Below are positions 20,383 through 30,530 of a stretch of DNA of 60,000 nt, one piece after another. Under the pieces are notes generated by a model. The model was not told where the DNA came from. It did no database searches and was given only the letters and a program-made list of their open reading frames with translations. This stretch comes from Cryptomeria japonica (lineage: Eukaryota > Streptophyta > Pinopsida > Cupressales > Cupressaceae): NCBI RefSeq assembly GCF_030272615.1, contig NC_081406.1:261693386-261753385 (forward strand), given 5' to 3'. Position 1 is the stretch's first letter. Every line of letters begins with the position of its first letter. Both the position numbers and the translations under genes were made by a program.

Positions 20383-20902
20383 TTAGCGCGTCTAAGGTCC
20401 ACAGTAGCGCATGCGAAGTGTGAAGTAGCGCATCAAGTTTAAATTTAGGGGTTGCATCCGAAAACTGTAGGCTAGCGCATAAAACTTTTAGGTTAGCGCG
20501 TGTAAGGATAATAGCGCATAGAAAGTGTTGGGTAGCGCGTCGCATCAACAAGGTAGCGCGTAGGTGTTACTTAGCGCATAGGAGCCGCCGGGGTTCGCAT
20601 AGGGAAGGGGGTTTAACGCGTAGGACTAACCTATCGCATAGGGAAGGGGGAGGGTCGCATAGGGAAGTGGGTTTAGCGCGTAGGACTAACCTAGCGCATA
20701 GGGCTAAACGGGTAGCGCCTAGGAGTGATAGATTAGCGCGTGGACAGAGTCTAGCGCATAGGATGGGTTAGGTAGCGCAAAAAAGGAAAAGAGTAGTGCG
20801 TAGACAGAGTCTAGCGCATAGAACAGGTAGATTAGCGCGCAGGAGAGACAGCCTAGCGCGTGGGGGTGATTTAGCGCATTGAAGTTCTGTTTTAGCGCAT
20901 CT
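20383..20902 (+). repeat. TAGCGCGT/TAGCGCATA motif array in PMD intron
   Basis: More than 20 units of TAGCGCGT or TAGCGCATA, often alternating, spaced about 20 bases. A longer unit near 20578-20700 (CGCATAGGGAAGGGGG type) is repeated. The reverse complement (ACGCGCTA, ATGCGCTA) fills the gag leader at 32985-33640 and 34818-35245. Confidence 0.9.
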
Positions 20903-21091
20903 GAAAAATTTTTGCAGTTTTGCCCGAGTTGAAAAGTTGTTTTGTTTGCCTGTCGTGTTTTGATGAATTTACCCAATATGTGTGTTTGTATAACTTGTTT
21001 TGATTTGCGATTTTCCAAGTTATATATAGATATCAACATGTTTTGTTAATCAGAATATGACGTATTTGCGTGGTCTATTTCAAATTCAATG

Positions 21092-21270
21092 TATGGGAAG
21101 CCTGAGTTGTATTACAAGCCGATATGGGTTGGAAACTTGAGTTGTGTTACAAGCCGATATGGGTGGGAAACTTGAGTTGTTTTACAAGTTTATGTGATTT
21201 TGGTACTTGAGTTGTTTTACAAGTTTTGATATGGTTTTTGAGAACTTGAGTTGTGTTACAAGTTGATATG
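21092..21270 (+). repeat. Tandem hairpin units near PMD 3' splice site, Element 2
   Basis: Five units of ACTTGAGTTGTKTTACAAGT, period about 35-40 bases, most followed by GATATGG. ACTTG and CAAGT form a 5-bp stem in two units and nearly so in the others. The position matches the unrelated hairpin array in Element 1. Confidence 0.7.
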
Positions 21271-21397
21271 AAATGATAGGTTTGTGAACTTGATGTAGAT
21301 GAGCAAATTGTTTCATGTTGTTGATGTAAGTTTGATTTTGATATCTTTGTGTTGATGTGGAAACTGATATTGGATATGTTTTTGTTTGTTTTGATAG

Positions 21398-22237
21398 GAG
21401 CGATTGGGGGTTGTTCAGTCGAGGGAGAGATTCCCGAGACCATGGACGTTGATACCGAGATTATCACAAGCAGATTTGGATATTATAGAGAGATGTGGAT
21501 TGACCTCACTTCTAGAAATGCCTCGGTTCACTGTGAACTGGGGGCTTTTGACAGTGTTGGCAGAGAGGTGGCATAGTGATACGAACACCTTTCATTTTGC
21601 CACAGGAGAGATGACAGTGACACCGGAGGATTGCTACCGGATTTTGCGGATTCCTATAGTAGGGGCACTACTTCCCTATGAGCAGTCAGAGGAGGGCGGC
21701 ACAGAGGCACTGCGCCGCATTTTTCGGGATGACACAGTTTGTGGGTATGAGATCCCTTGGCAGGAGTTTTTGGATTTGGGGTATGCACCGCTGCCATCTG
21801 TACTGGCAGGATTCATTGGGGGATTCCTTTGTCCTGATCGCAGGTCAAAGGGATTCTCGGTGGGATGGGGACTGGTTTTGGAGGAGATGGTTACGCAGGG
21901 GAGGAGGTTTGCATGGGGGTCAGCGATGCTGACTCATTTATACAGGAGTTTACACGAGGTAGTATACCTCGGTTACAGTAGCTTGTCAGCAGGAGTGACC
22001 CTATTACAGGTATGGTGCTGGGAGCACATTCCAGTAGCTAGGCCACTGGCAGATAGAGACAGGCCCGTAGGTGTAGCATATGCCTACGGATACAGAGACC
22101 TAGTTGTCCAGCGTAAGTTGGGCAAGCTAGAGCATTGGAGGAGGGTGTTCGATGATATAAATACGGTCACCTGGAGACCGTATACAGGTTGCGAGGTATG
22201 GGCTGAGGATGGGCTGGAGATGCCTTTGTTTTTATGA
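21398..22237 (+). pseudogene. Plant mobile domain (PMD) protein, exon 2, Element 2
   Basis: Begins GAG CGA TTG after the acceptor. The PMD hallmarks are RWHSDTNTFHFATGEMTVTPED, then RILRIPIVG, GFIGGFLCPDR and LLQVWCWEHIPVARPL, in the same order as Element 1. The frame is intact for 280 codons. It is then lost near 22230 in a T-run, and the expected SRYLIGRTLFFIERY continuation reads in another frame from 22234. The gene converges on gag-pol. Function is unknown; PMD proteins elsewhere act in nuclear silencing or travel with transposons. Confidence 0.88.
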
Positions 22238-22635
22238 GCCGATATCTGATTGGGAGGACCCTGTTCTTTATTGAGCGGTATTTGGTGACCCGAGTTTTGC
22301 GACAGTTCGGATGCCAGCAGGGGATTCCTTAGGGAGCGTGCCTGTATGCACGGAGGCAGCAGGATGTGGCTGATTTGGGGCCGACTATTGACAGTGCGGT
22401 GGCCGTGGAGGAGTTTGTGGGGATAGCTAGGCAGATCTGGGACTATGCCCCAGAGATTCAGGACGCCAGGATGACAGATGAGTTCGCTCGTTTGTTTGCT
22501 GCGCGGGCAGTGGCGAGGATCTCAGATCCAGAGGAGATGAGGCCAACGTTTGACTCGGATGGGGAGGAGGGAGATGGGGGAGATGATGGAGATGATGGAG
22601 AGGATGGAGGAGCTAGAGGAGCTAGAGGGAGGTAG
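22234..22635 (+). pseudogene. PMD protein continuation and acidic linker, Element 2
   Basis: Continues the PMD domain (SRYLIGRTLFFIERYLVTR) in a shifted frame, with an in-frame TAG at 22330. A helical segment follows (AVEEFVGIARQIWDYAPEIQ), matching VTQLVEMVPLPWDMWPEV in Element 1. It ends in a Gly/Asp/Glu-rich acidic linker and TAG at 22633. The acidic stretch is long and nearly pure D/G/E. Confidence 0.7.
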
Positions 22636-23360
22636 GGAGGTAGAGGTGTGGAGAGAGCGGTACGGCAGGGGAGGATTGAGAGGGGGAGAGGAGGATTGGC
22701 TATCGGAGCCGGGAGAGAGGGGAGAGTGATGGAGGTGCTGGCGGCAATGGGGGTGAGGAGGAGATGGTTAGACCAGCACAGAGGAGGAGGGTAGATATAC
22801 TCCCACCTCCAGTATCGAGGACAGTGCGAGTGGGAGGGGTTCCTCCAGCACAGGTACCACTGCGGGTTCGAGTGCCAGGTCATGTGGAGGATGCACAGAT
22901 CCGGACCTTGCAGATTACCGTTCAGCAGCTGTAGGCGCAGATTTTGACCTATCAGCGGCAGATTTCTTAGTGGACCACTAAGAGAGATACTGAGATAGAG
23001 CGGCGAGGACGAGCGGAGGAGGCCTTGGCGAGTGTATAGAGAGCAGCGGCGGGTGGTCCATTGAGAGACACCCTTAGAGAGCTGACACGGAGAGTGCAGG
23101 AGGTAGAGTATTATAGGCGGCATTATGAGGCTGCAGTACCCAGAGATCGATTAATAAAGAGCTTTGCACAGTCGAGATCGAGTCGATCTCGAACTGCTGG
23201 GACACGATCTGAGAACCGAGGTGTGACAGGGCCGGCGAGGCAGGACCCTCCTGGAGATCCAGGGGCGAGTGTATCTGGAGCGAGACAGGACCCTCCTGGA
23301 GAGCCAGGGGCGGGTGCAGCTGGAGCGAGACCATCTCCGTCAGGAGATAGTCATACTTGA
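22636..23360 (+). pseudogene. PMD protein C-terminal region, Element 2
   Basis: After another frame change, a Pro/Val/Gln-rich segment (VDILPPPVSRTVRVGG) leads into a charged helical region (DTLRELTRRVQEVEYYRRHY). A tail with repeated ARQDPPGDPGAS/ARQDPPGEPGAG units ends at 23360. In-frame TAG codons at 22932, 22968 and 23037 all fit CAG-to-TAG change. The order matches the C-terminus in Element 1 (YWRDLYYSVVPADQR, then PGAGPSG). Confidence 0.65.
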
Positions 23361-24582
23361 GAGACAGGGTCTCTGTTGTATTTTTGAGCAGTTTGTTATT
23401 TGTTGTACTGGACACAGTGCGTGGACACATTTTGTACATTTTGATCAGTTTTGAGATATATATATATACGGCACCATTTTTGATCATGTGATGTGTTGAT
23501 ATGGATGCATTTATTTTATGTGATGATGCAATGCTTAAATATATGATGTAAGATTTAGGATGTATGCTATTTATATGTTGTATCTTGAAAATGAGATGTA
23601 TGTGTTATTTATGCTGCTAAATGTATCGTGATATGTAAATGATGTTTAAATGATATGCAAACATGTTGTAAATGATATGGAATGATGATGTGCAACTAAA
23701 TGTAAAATGATATGCAACTAATTGTAAAATGATATGCAACTAATTATTTTTGGAGCATCCCTCATTCTGTATTTGCCATCCGATATAACCATATTTTTGC
23801 TTTCTTCGTGGATATCATCATTGAGCATTGATTTGTTTAGGATATGTTGAAAATTTAGACAAGCATAATGGTATAATTGAACCATAATGACCTGAGAAAA
23901 ATTTACATGATATTTGATTTTGCAAGATAGCACAAGCGTCAAGGTATAATTGAACCAGGACGACCTGAGTGCGTATTGCATAAACAGACAAGATTTGATC
24001 ATTTGTATGCGTGAAGTGGAATTAGGCCTTCAGTGATATTCGATGTATCACGTCTCGAGGCAAGTATTCACACAATACAAGTTTTCGCCTCCTAGACAGA
24101 AGACTGAGAAAATATTGGAAGTTCCCCACGATCTCTAGCTGTGAAGCATTTTAGTGAGACAAGGAAGAGAACCCAATAATGCACAAAGTTCAAAATGCAA
24201 AACTAGTTTAGATTTTATGCTATAGTGCAACATTCAGTACTTCAGAAAATCATCCATCCTTGATATTTTCATGTTTTGTTTAGTTTTTGGTTTTTGCGAT
24301 GAAGCGTAGTTGTTTGTTGGATGTTATGCTGGTGAGTTTTGCATTTAGTCTTGATGTCTTGAGTGTTTGCAATATTGATATGATTTACATGCCCCTTGCT
24401 GAGTGTGCCTCTTGATGTGAATACATACAGTGATTCCAAGCCATGGTGTTTTAGCGGTAGGAGGATCAGGATATTGACTATGCTAAGTATGTCCTGAATG
24501 GATATTTGCTAAGTGTCGGGCGATGGCCGATAGTGTTTGTATGGACAAAATGGTATGGAAATAGATAAAGGAGCCGTTCTTT
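23361..24582. other. Element 2 spacer between PMD gene and pol end
   Basis: About 1.2 kb without a supported gene, AT-rich, with ATGATG/TGTAAATGATATG low-complexity runs near 23480-23740. It is the equivalent of 5550-7029. Confidence 0.55.
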
Positions 24583-24612
24583 CACAAGGGCGCCTGTTTA
24601 CCAGGTTTTCAC
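24583..24612. promoter_or_regulatory. Conserved block at pol end, Element 2
   Basis: Includes GGCGCCTGTTTACCAGGT and ends TTTTCAC. It differs from 7153-7181 in Element 1 by about two changes, in a region otherwise diverged. A T-rich tract (24615-24690) and the integrase stop follow. It may help end the two convergent transcripts, which is inference. Confidence 0.6.
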
Positions 24613-24708
24613 CCTTTGTTTTTATTATATTTTGCTTTTTTTGGCTTTTTCTTGATTTTTTTGATTTTTTTTGTTTATTTTGGGCTTTTTCCGCGCACTA
24701 GGCTACTT

Positions 24709-26025
24709 TTAAGTATAGTACCTTTTCAGATGGATGTTGTTAGTTGGTTCATCGAGCACATCTCCTTCAGAATTTGTTAGCTGATAAGCACCTGATCCAT
24801 AAACGGATATGATAACATAGGGACCCAACCAGTTAAGTTCAAATTTCCCTTTCTTTTCTCGATCTTGCTGATTTCTTGGATTTTCTTTAAGGACTAGGTC
24901 ACCAACCTTGAAGTTGCGGGGAATGACCTTGTGATTGTAGCTCCTGCACATGCGTTGCTGATATGCTTTGAGATGAGTATAAGCATGTTGGCGTCTTTCA
25001 TCTAATAGCTCAAGTTCTTGTAGGCGGTTAACTCGATATTCTTCATCTGGGATTAAGCCTTTCAAAGAGACTCTGAGAGATGGGATCTCTACCTCCAGGG
25101 GTAAAATAGCCTCAGATCCATATACCAATGAATATGGTGTTGCTCCTATAGGTGTGCGAATGTTGGTCCTGTATGCCCAAAGTGCTGGATTGAGTTGTAC
25201 ATGCCAATCTTTGCCTGCATCATTCACTGTTTTCTTAAGGATTTTCAGTATTGTCTTATTAGATGCTTCTGCTGGACCATTTCCCTGTGGGTAATATGGT
25301 GTAGAGAACCTATGGTGATTTTTGAAGGGTCGTCCATTATCTGTGATGATGGAACTTGGAATACCATATCTGCAGATCAGATAATTTAGGATAAAAGAGG
25401 CAATTTGTTTCCCAGTCACCGTGGTCATGGGAACTGCTTCTATCCATTTTGTAAAGTACTCTATTGCTGTTATAATGAACTTGTGTCCATTTGAAGAGGA
25501 CGGATGAATTTTGCCAACTAGGTCCAGTCCCCACTGACAAACGGGCCATGATGTTGTAAAGGGCTGCAGTTCCTGTGCTGGTGCATGTATTAGATTACCA
25601 TGGATTTGGCATTTAGGACATTTCTTGGCAAAGTGATATGAATCTTTCTCCATTGTAGGCCAGTAGTATCCCATCCTTAGAAGCTTTTTAGCAAGAGTAG
25701 TGCCGCTTGAATGTGTGCCACAAATACCTTCATGAAGCTTGTGTAAAGCCAAATCAGAATCATTACGATCAAGACAACGAAGAAGAGTACCATCGAGACC
25801 TCGACAATACAAAGTATCAGTGGTAAGGGTATAACGGGCAGCTTGTCGGATAAAGTTATGTTTTTGGTTATGGGATTGGTCAATGGGTAAGATATTATGC
25901 TTGAGGTAGTCGTATATTGGTCCATATAACGGAGAATCTGAACTAGTCAAGGCATAGATAACATGGGATTCAGAGTGGTCATAGGCGGGGGAGAACAGTT
26001 GCTCTACCAGGAACTCATAACAACT
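24709..26025 (-). pseudogene. Integrase, Element 2
   Basis: Same family as the Element 1 integrase. It has HEGICGTH and CPKCQIH for zinc binding, WGLDLVG and ITDNGRPF for the first two catalytic Asp, and GPAEASNK for Glu. Between DNGRPFKN and HRFSTPYY about 12 residues present in Element 1 are missing in frame. They lie inside the catalytic core, so activity is doubtful. A C-terminal FKVGDLVLKENPR is present. This stretch has no stop codon from 26025 down to TAG 24709. Confidence 0.92.
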
Positions 26026-26028
26026 CTA

Positions 26029-26680
26029 TTGCTCAGGAATTTGTAGTAGCGAAGCGATTGTAGCCATTGCATCGGCTGCTTTGTTGTTCAACCTTGGTAT
26101 TTGCTCGAAGGTGATGTGCATAAAATACTATTTGAAGTCATCCACCATTCGTTTGTAAGGTAGTAGCTTGTCATCCTTTGTCTGATAGTTGTTATTGATT
26201 TGATTAATGACCAGTTGCAAGTCTCCATAGACTTTTAACTCTGTGATTTTCCATTCTACGGCCATTTTGATGCCTATGACCAGTGCTTCATATTCAGCCA
26301 CATTATTTGTGCATGGAAACATAAGTCTGTATGATTTTGGCATAGTGTGTCCTTCAGGAGTGATGAACAGAATGTCGGCACCTGAACCATGTTGAGTATA
26401 GGATCCATCAAAGTATAGTGTCCATTGTTTAGTAGAAAGAGCAAGCACATCCCTGTCTGGAAATTCAACCTCCATGGTTTGTTTGCCTGGTAGCGGTGCT
26501 TCGACCAACTGATCTGCAATTGCTTGTCCTTTGATGGCTCGTCTTTCTGTGTATTGGATGTCGAATTCACTGAGAATCATGACCCATTTAGCCAATCGGC
26601 CTGTAAGAGCTGGCTTGCTGAGTAGACATTTGAGAGGATCAATTTTCGCAACTAGCTTAATGGTGTGTGCTAGCATTAAT
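26029..26680 (-). pseudogene. RNase H end and second RNase H, Element 2
   Basis: Covers the end of the Ty3-type RNase H (ILSEFDIQYTERRAIKGQ) and the archaeal-type RNase H with LYFDGSYTQHGSGAD, NNVAEYEALVIG and VYGDLQLVINQ. The third motif reads GDLQ where Element 1 has GDSQ. TAG codons at 26128 and 26026 interrupt it. A one-base loss near 26678 shifts the frame relative to the RNase H start. Confidence 0.85.
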
Positions 26681-27728
26681 GTCGGAACTTCTGAGATGCA
26701 AAGACCACTGTTAGGCAAGCCTTTTCAATGAATGTATAGTTGAGCTCATAGCCATTCAATGTTCTACTGATGTAGTATATGGCGCGTTCCTTTCCTTATT
26801 GATCTTCTTGTGCCAATAATGCCCCCAGTGAAATATCTATTGTTGAGATATATAGAATAAGTGGCTTTCCGGCGACCGGTGGTACTAGAACTGGTGGATT
26901 CATCAGTTACTGTTTGATATGATAAAAAGATTCTGCACACTTAGCCTCCCATTTGAATGGTACATTTTTGTGTAGCAAATGGTTAAATGGTAGACTTTTA
27001 TCTGCTAGCTGAGCGATGAATCGCCGGATTGATTGAAGTCGTCCCTGTAGAGATCTGAGTTGACTGATATTCTGTGGTGGTGGCATTTCCATAATGGCTT
27101 GTACCTTTGTTGGATCAACTTCAATACCCTTAGCTGAGACTATGTAGCCTAGTAACTTGCCTGATGTAACCCCGAAGACACACTTCTTAGGATTAAGCCT
27201 GACTTGGAATTTCTCCAATCGATCAAAGATTTGTGTTAGGATGCCAAGATGTTCTGCTCTGGTGAAGGACTTAGCTAGTAAGTCATCCACATAGTCTTCC
27301 ATAAATGTGTGCATCATGTCATGGAATATTGTGGTCATTGCTCTTTGATAAGTGGCCCCTGCATTTTTTAAGCCGAAAGGCATAACATTCCAATAGTACG
27401 TCCCCCAAAGACAGGTGAATGCTGTTTTATCTTGATCTTCAGGAGCTATCTTGATTTGGTTATAGCCTGAGAAACCATCCATTAGTGAGAGCATTGCATG
27501 ACCTGCTGTGAGATCTACAATTATGTCGATACTTGGCAGAGGAAAGTCATCTTTTGGACAAGCTTTGTTGACGTCTCTAAAGTCAGTGCATATTCTGATA
27601 CTACCATCCGGTTTTGATACTGGAACGATATTGGATATCCATTCTACATAGTCAATGGGTTGGATGAATCCGACGTCTAATAATTTCTTTAGTTCAGTTT
27701 TGACCATGAGTGCCACCTGTGGATTCAT
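26681..27728 (-). pseudogene. Reverse transcriptase and RNase H start, Element 2
   Basis: RT motifs are VPVSKPDGSIRICTDFRDVN, SLMDGFSGYNQI, FGLKNAGATYQRAM and EDYVDDLLAKS (near 27290). The connection MPPPQNISQLRSLQGRLQS and the start of RNase H follow. In-frame TAA codons lie at 26907 and 26796. The upstream edge is TGA at 27729, where Element 1 has Arg (LRKMHPQ), fitting CGA-to-TGA. Confidence 0.92.
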
Positions 27729-29115
27729 CTTTCATAGCTTTTTCTTGACTAGCTTAACTCTTGTAGAGATGGACAAGTGATGCATGATTAAGTGTGGATC
27801 TACTCCGGGCATATCAGCATATGACCAAGCAAAGTTGATTTGCTGTTCTTTAAAGAAGATGATGAATGTTGATCTTTCTTCCTCTGTCAGAGATTCTGCA
27901 AGATGTATATTTCTAGCTGCTTCTGTGGTACCAATGTTGATTGATTGAGTAGGCTCAATTAATATGGGCGATCGCTCATGAAAGTGCTCAGGAAGAGTGT
28001 CAAGTCTCCCATCATTAGGTGCCTTAAAAAGGTTTTCACCCTCCGATGCGTCCTTTATTTTTACTTTTTTATGATCTAGAGCTGCCATTGATTGGTTTTC
28101 AGCATTAGATTCGTTATTTGGTGCATTTTTGCGACTGAGAGACTTGGCACTCCCGGATTGATAGATAGCCTTATTTTGTTCACTGGTAGAGCCTGTTTCC
28201 GGATTCACGGTACATAGGTAATGGACAATAGATGCATCATCTGGGAAAATAGGTATATCATTTGTTTCCAGTTTGTCCCAGTCGATGAGGTCAGGAAAGA
28301 CAAGTGGTAAGGAATCATTGGGTGGATCAAGTTCGACTACCGTAAGTGTTAGGATAGAGTTTTCATCGTGATGGGTCTTGGGTTTAAAGAAATTTAAGAT
28401 TTCGTCGAAGTCCTCGATGGTATCATCTTCCACATAGACTTGTTCATAATGTTTCTGTTCACTTTCCTGAGTGTTATAGATATTTTGCGGTCCAAATTCA
28501 AGAGATCTATCCTCTGCGTTATGTTCTTCCTGATAAAGGGATATAGAATCAGTATCATCCAGGATATCAGTAGTAGCATTGGAGCAGGTACCCCATTCAT
28601 ATTCATTGGAATCTATCTCATAGGCATCATCCCAGATTCTATCTGTGCTGTAAACAGGTGTGGTGAAAATAAATCTTTGATGATGGATACCATTTTGATG
28701 GTTTTTGTAGATTCTGTATCAGATCCGTCTTCTACTTACTGGATTTGTTCATTGACTGTGCTTCTTCGGGGAGGAATAACGGTATTTGAAGATGTCCTGA
28801 TTTGTTCTTGAGATATTGGTGTTTGAATATGAGCTACTGCTGCGGATAGGGCCTTTTTGTGACTTAGAAGTTTTTCCTGATGTAACTTCTGATCTTGACG
28901 TTCCCGTGCCTTGCGGATTGTTTTTGCTGATTCAAAAAGTGCTTCCTGCCAGGATTCTTCTTTGTACGGTGTCTGTACTTTCCATTGAGGTTTGATAGGT
29001 AGGTGAGGCGGCCGCTTCAATAGGAACATGAGTTTAGAACCCAATCCTGCTTTGTTTCTGCTAGGTTGTGAAGGAAGATCTATAGGTTCAGTGACTCCTT
29101 CTTTGCGTTGCCAAT
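27729..29115 (-). pseudogene. Linker between G-patch and RT, Element 2
   Basis: An acidic, poorly conserved linker in two frames. The first part (28736-29115) is Lys/Gln/Glu-rich (SAKTIRKARERQDQ) and follows a one-base loss near 29115 in the G-patch. The second part carries DSNEYEW, a block that ends in the same NEWE-type motif as Element 1, and then PGVDPHLIMHHLSIS in front of RT. A second frameshift lies near 28660. No enzymatic domain is visible. Confidence 0.7.
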
Positions 29116-30530
29116 GGGTCCTTTACCGTCATATCCCATTTGCTTCATGATTAAGTAGCCTTTTCCATACATGTGTGTTGGTAGAACAATGTCCAGAGCA
29201 GCTACTCTATGATTTTCTTCTTCATCTTTGTATAACCAGCTAAGAATATCTTTGTCTTCTGATTCATGTGCTAGAGTACCCAATTGGATGAAGGTACCAT
29301 CAAATTTAGTGATGGGCTGAGTAGCCAGTTGTGTTGATGTAGTAGGCAAACCATGCGATCTAGGTGAGGTTGGCAATTTTGCCAAACATAAAGGCTCCAA
29401 AGAGTATTCTCCCATGCCTTGGTCTTTGATTTGCATTTTCTGCTTGAAGTCTCCCCATAAGGAGTTGGATTTTGCTGTGTGTGGATATGATGTTGAAGAT
29501 TGCTGCTTTTCTCTATTATGAGGAACCAAACTGTCCTGGGCTGCCCCCATTGCATTGCAATGTTGAAATGGATTATGATCAGCAGATATGGAGATTTCTT
29601 GTCCATCATAAGGAAACTTGACACACTGGTGATATGTAGAAGGTACTGCTTGCATTTCATGTATCCAGGGTCGTCCTAACAAAATATTGTAGGTTAGATC
29701 AATATCTAAGACTTGACAAATAGTATCCTTTTGTACTGGGCCTACTTGAATAGGTAATATTACTGTGCCTTTAGAGGACCGCTCTTCATCATCATATGCT
29801 TTTATGGTAATCTTTTTGCAAGGATCAATAGATTCTTCTGAGAAGCCTAATGCACGGATAAGCTTTAAAGTACAAATATTAAGGCTGGCTCCTCCATCTA
29901 TTAGGACTCTCTTGACTCGGTGTTTGCAAACAATGACTTCAATATGGAGAGGAGTATTATGCAGATGACTCAATGAGGTATTGTCATGCTCTGAGAAGGT
30001 GAGGTTATGAGGTCCTGTCATATGGGCGACCATGGCTTGAAATCTGTCTGTATCCAGATTTTGAGGTACATTTGTTTCCAATAATGCTTGCTCCAATATG
30101 TCTTTGTGCTTGGGTGATAGTTTCAATAATTCCAGGATAGATATCTGAGCTGGAGTCTTGCGTAGTTGGCTAACCAAGTCATATTGGATTTTAGGTGTGG
30201 TAGTTGCAGGTGCAGTATGTCCCTTCAAGACATATTTCTGAGTGCGGGTTGTTACATTGACAGATTCATGATTACGCTGATGTCGGATGGTGATGACATT
30301 TACTTGATGATCTTCAGCTGATATATGGTTGATAGTGTTATTGTAGATGTGATTAATACGAGCTCCGCGTGTATCATCTGAAGTAGATGCTCCATCTTTG
30401 TTGTAATTTGGGAGAGGATTTTTAAAGGCTCCATGATCACCATTTGTTTTGAGACCATCGACCGTTAAGTCACCTCGATCAATCATGTCCTGTATTATAT
30501 GTTTCAATCTCATGCATTCGTTTGTTCTAT
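29080..30530 (-). pseudogene. Protease with G-patch, Element 2
   Basis: Aspartic protease with LIDGGASLNICTLKLI and ILLGRPWIHEM, preceded by YDLVSQLRKTPAQISILELL. A G-patch start (GKGYLIMKQMGYDGKGPIG) follows at about 29110-29170, where the frame is lost. This is the same layout as Element 1. The active site again reads DGG. The open frame is continuous with the zinc-knuckle part of gag upstream. Confidence 0.88.

Larger units (their letters stand above)
20297..21397 (+). other. PMD gene intron, Element 2
   Basis: Runs from GTAAGT to TTTTGATAG, with a T-rich stretch before the acceptor. Its position and phase match Element 1. It contains the TAGCGCGT array (20383-20902) and a tandem hairpin array (21092-21270). 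Confidence 0.65.

Noticed and set aside
20383-20902. Regularly spaced short repeats resembling a CRISPR array
   Set aside because: Units are too short (8-9 bp) and degenerate, spacers are not constant, and the setting is a plant retrotransposon intron.
22458-23123. 221-codon minus-strand frame
   Set aside because: Antisense to the PMD C-terminus of Element 2, Ser/Pro/Leu-rich, no match to any family I know.
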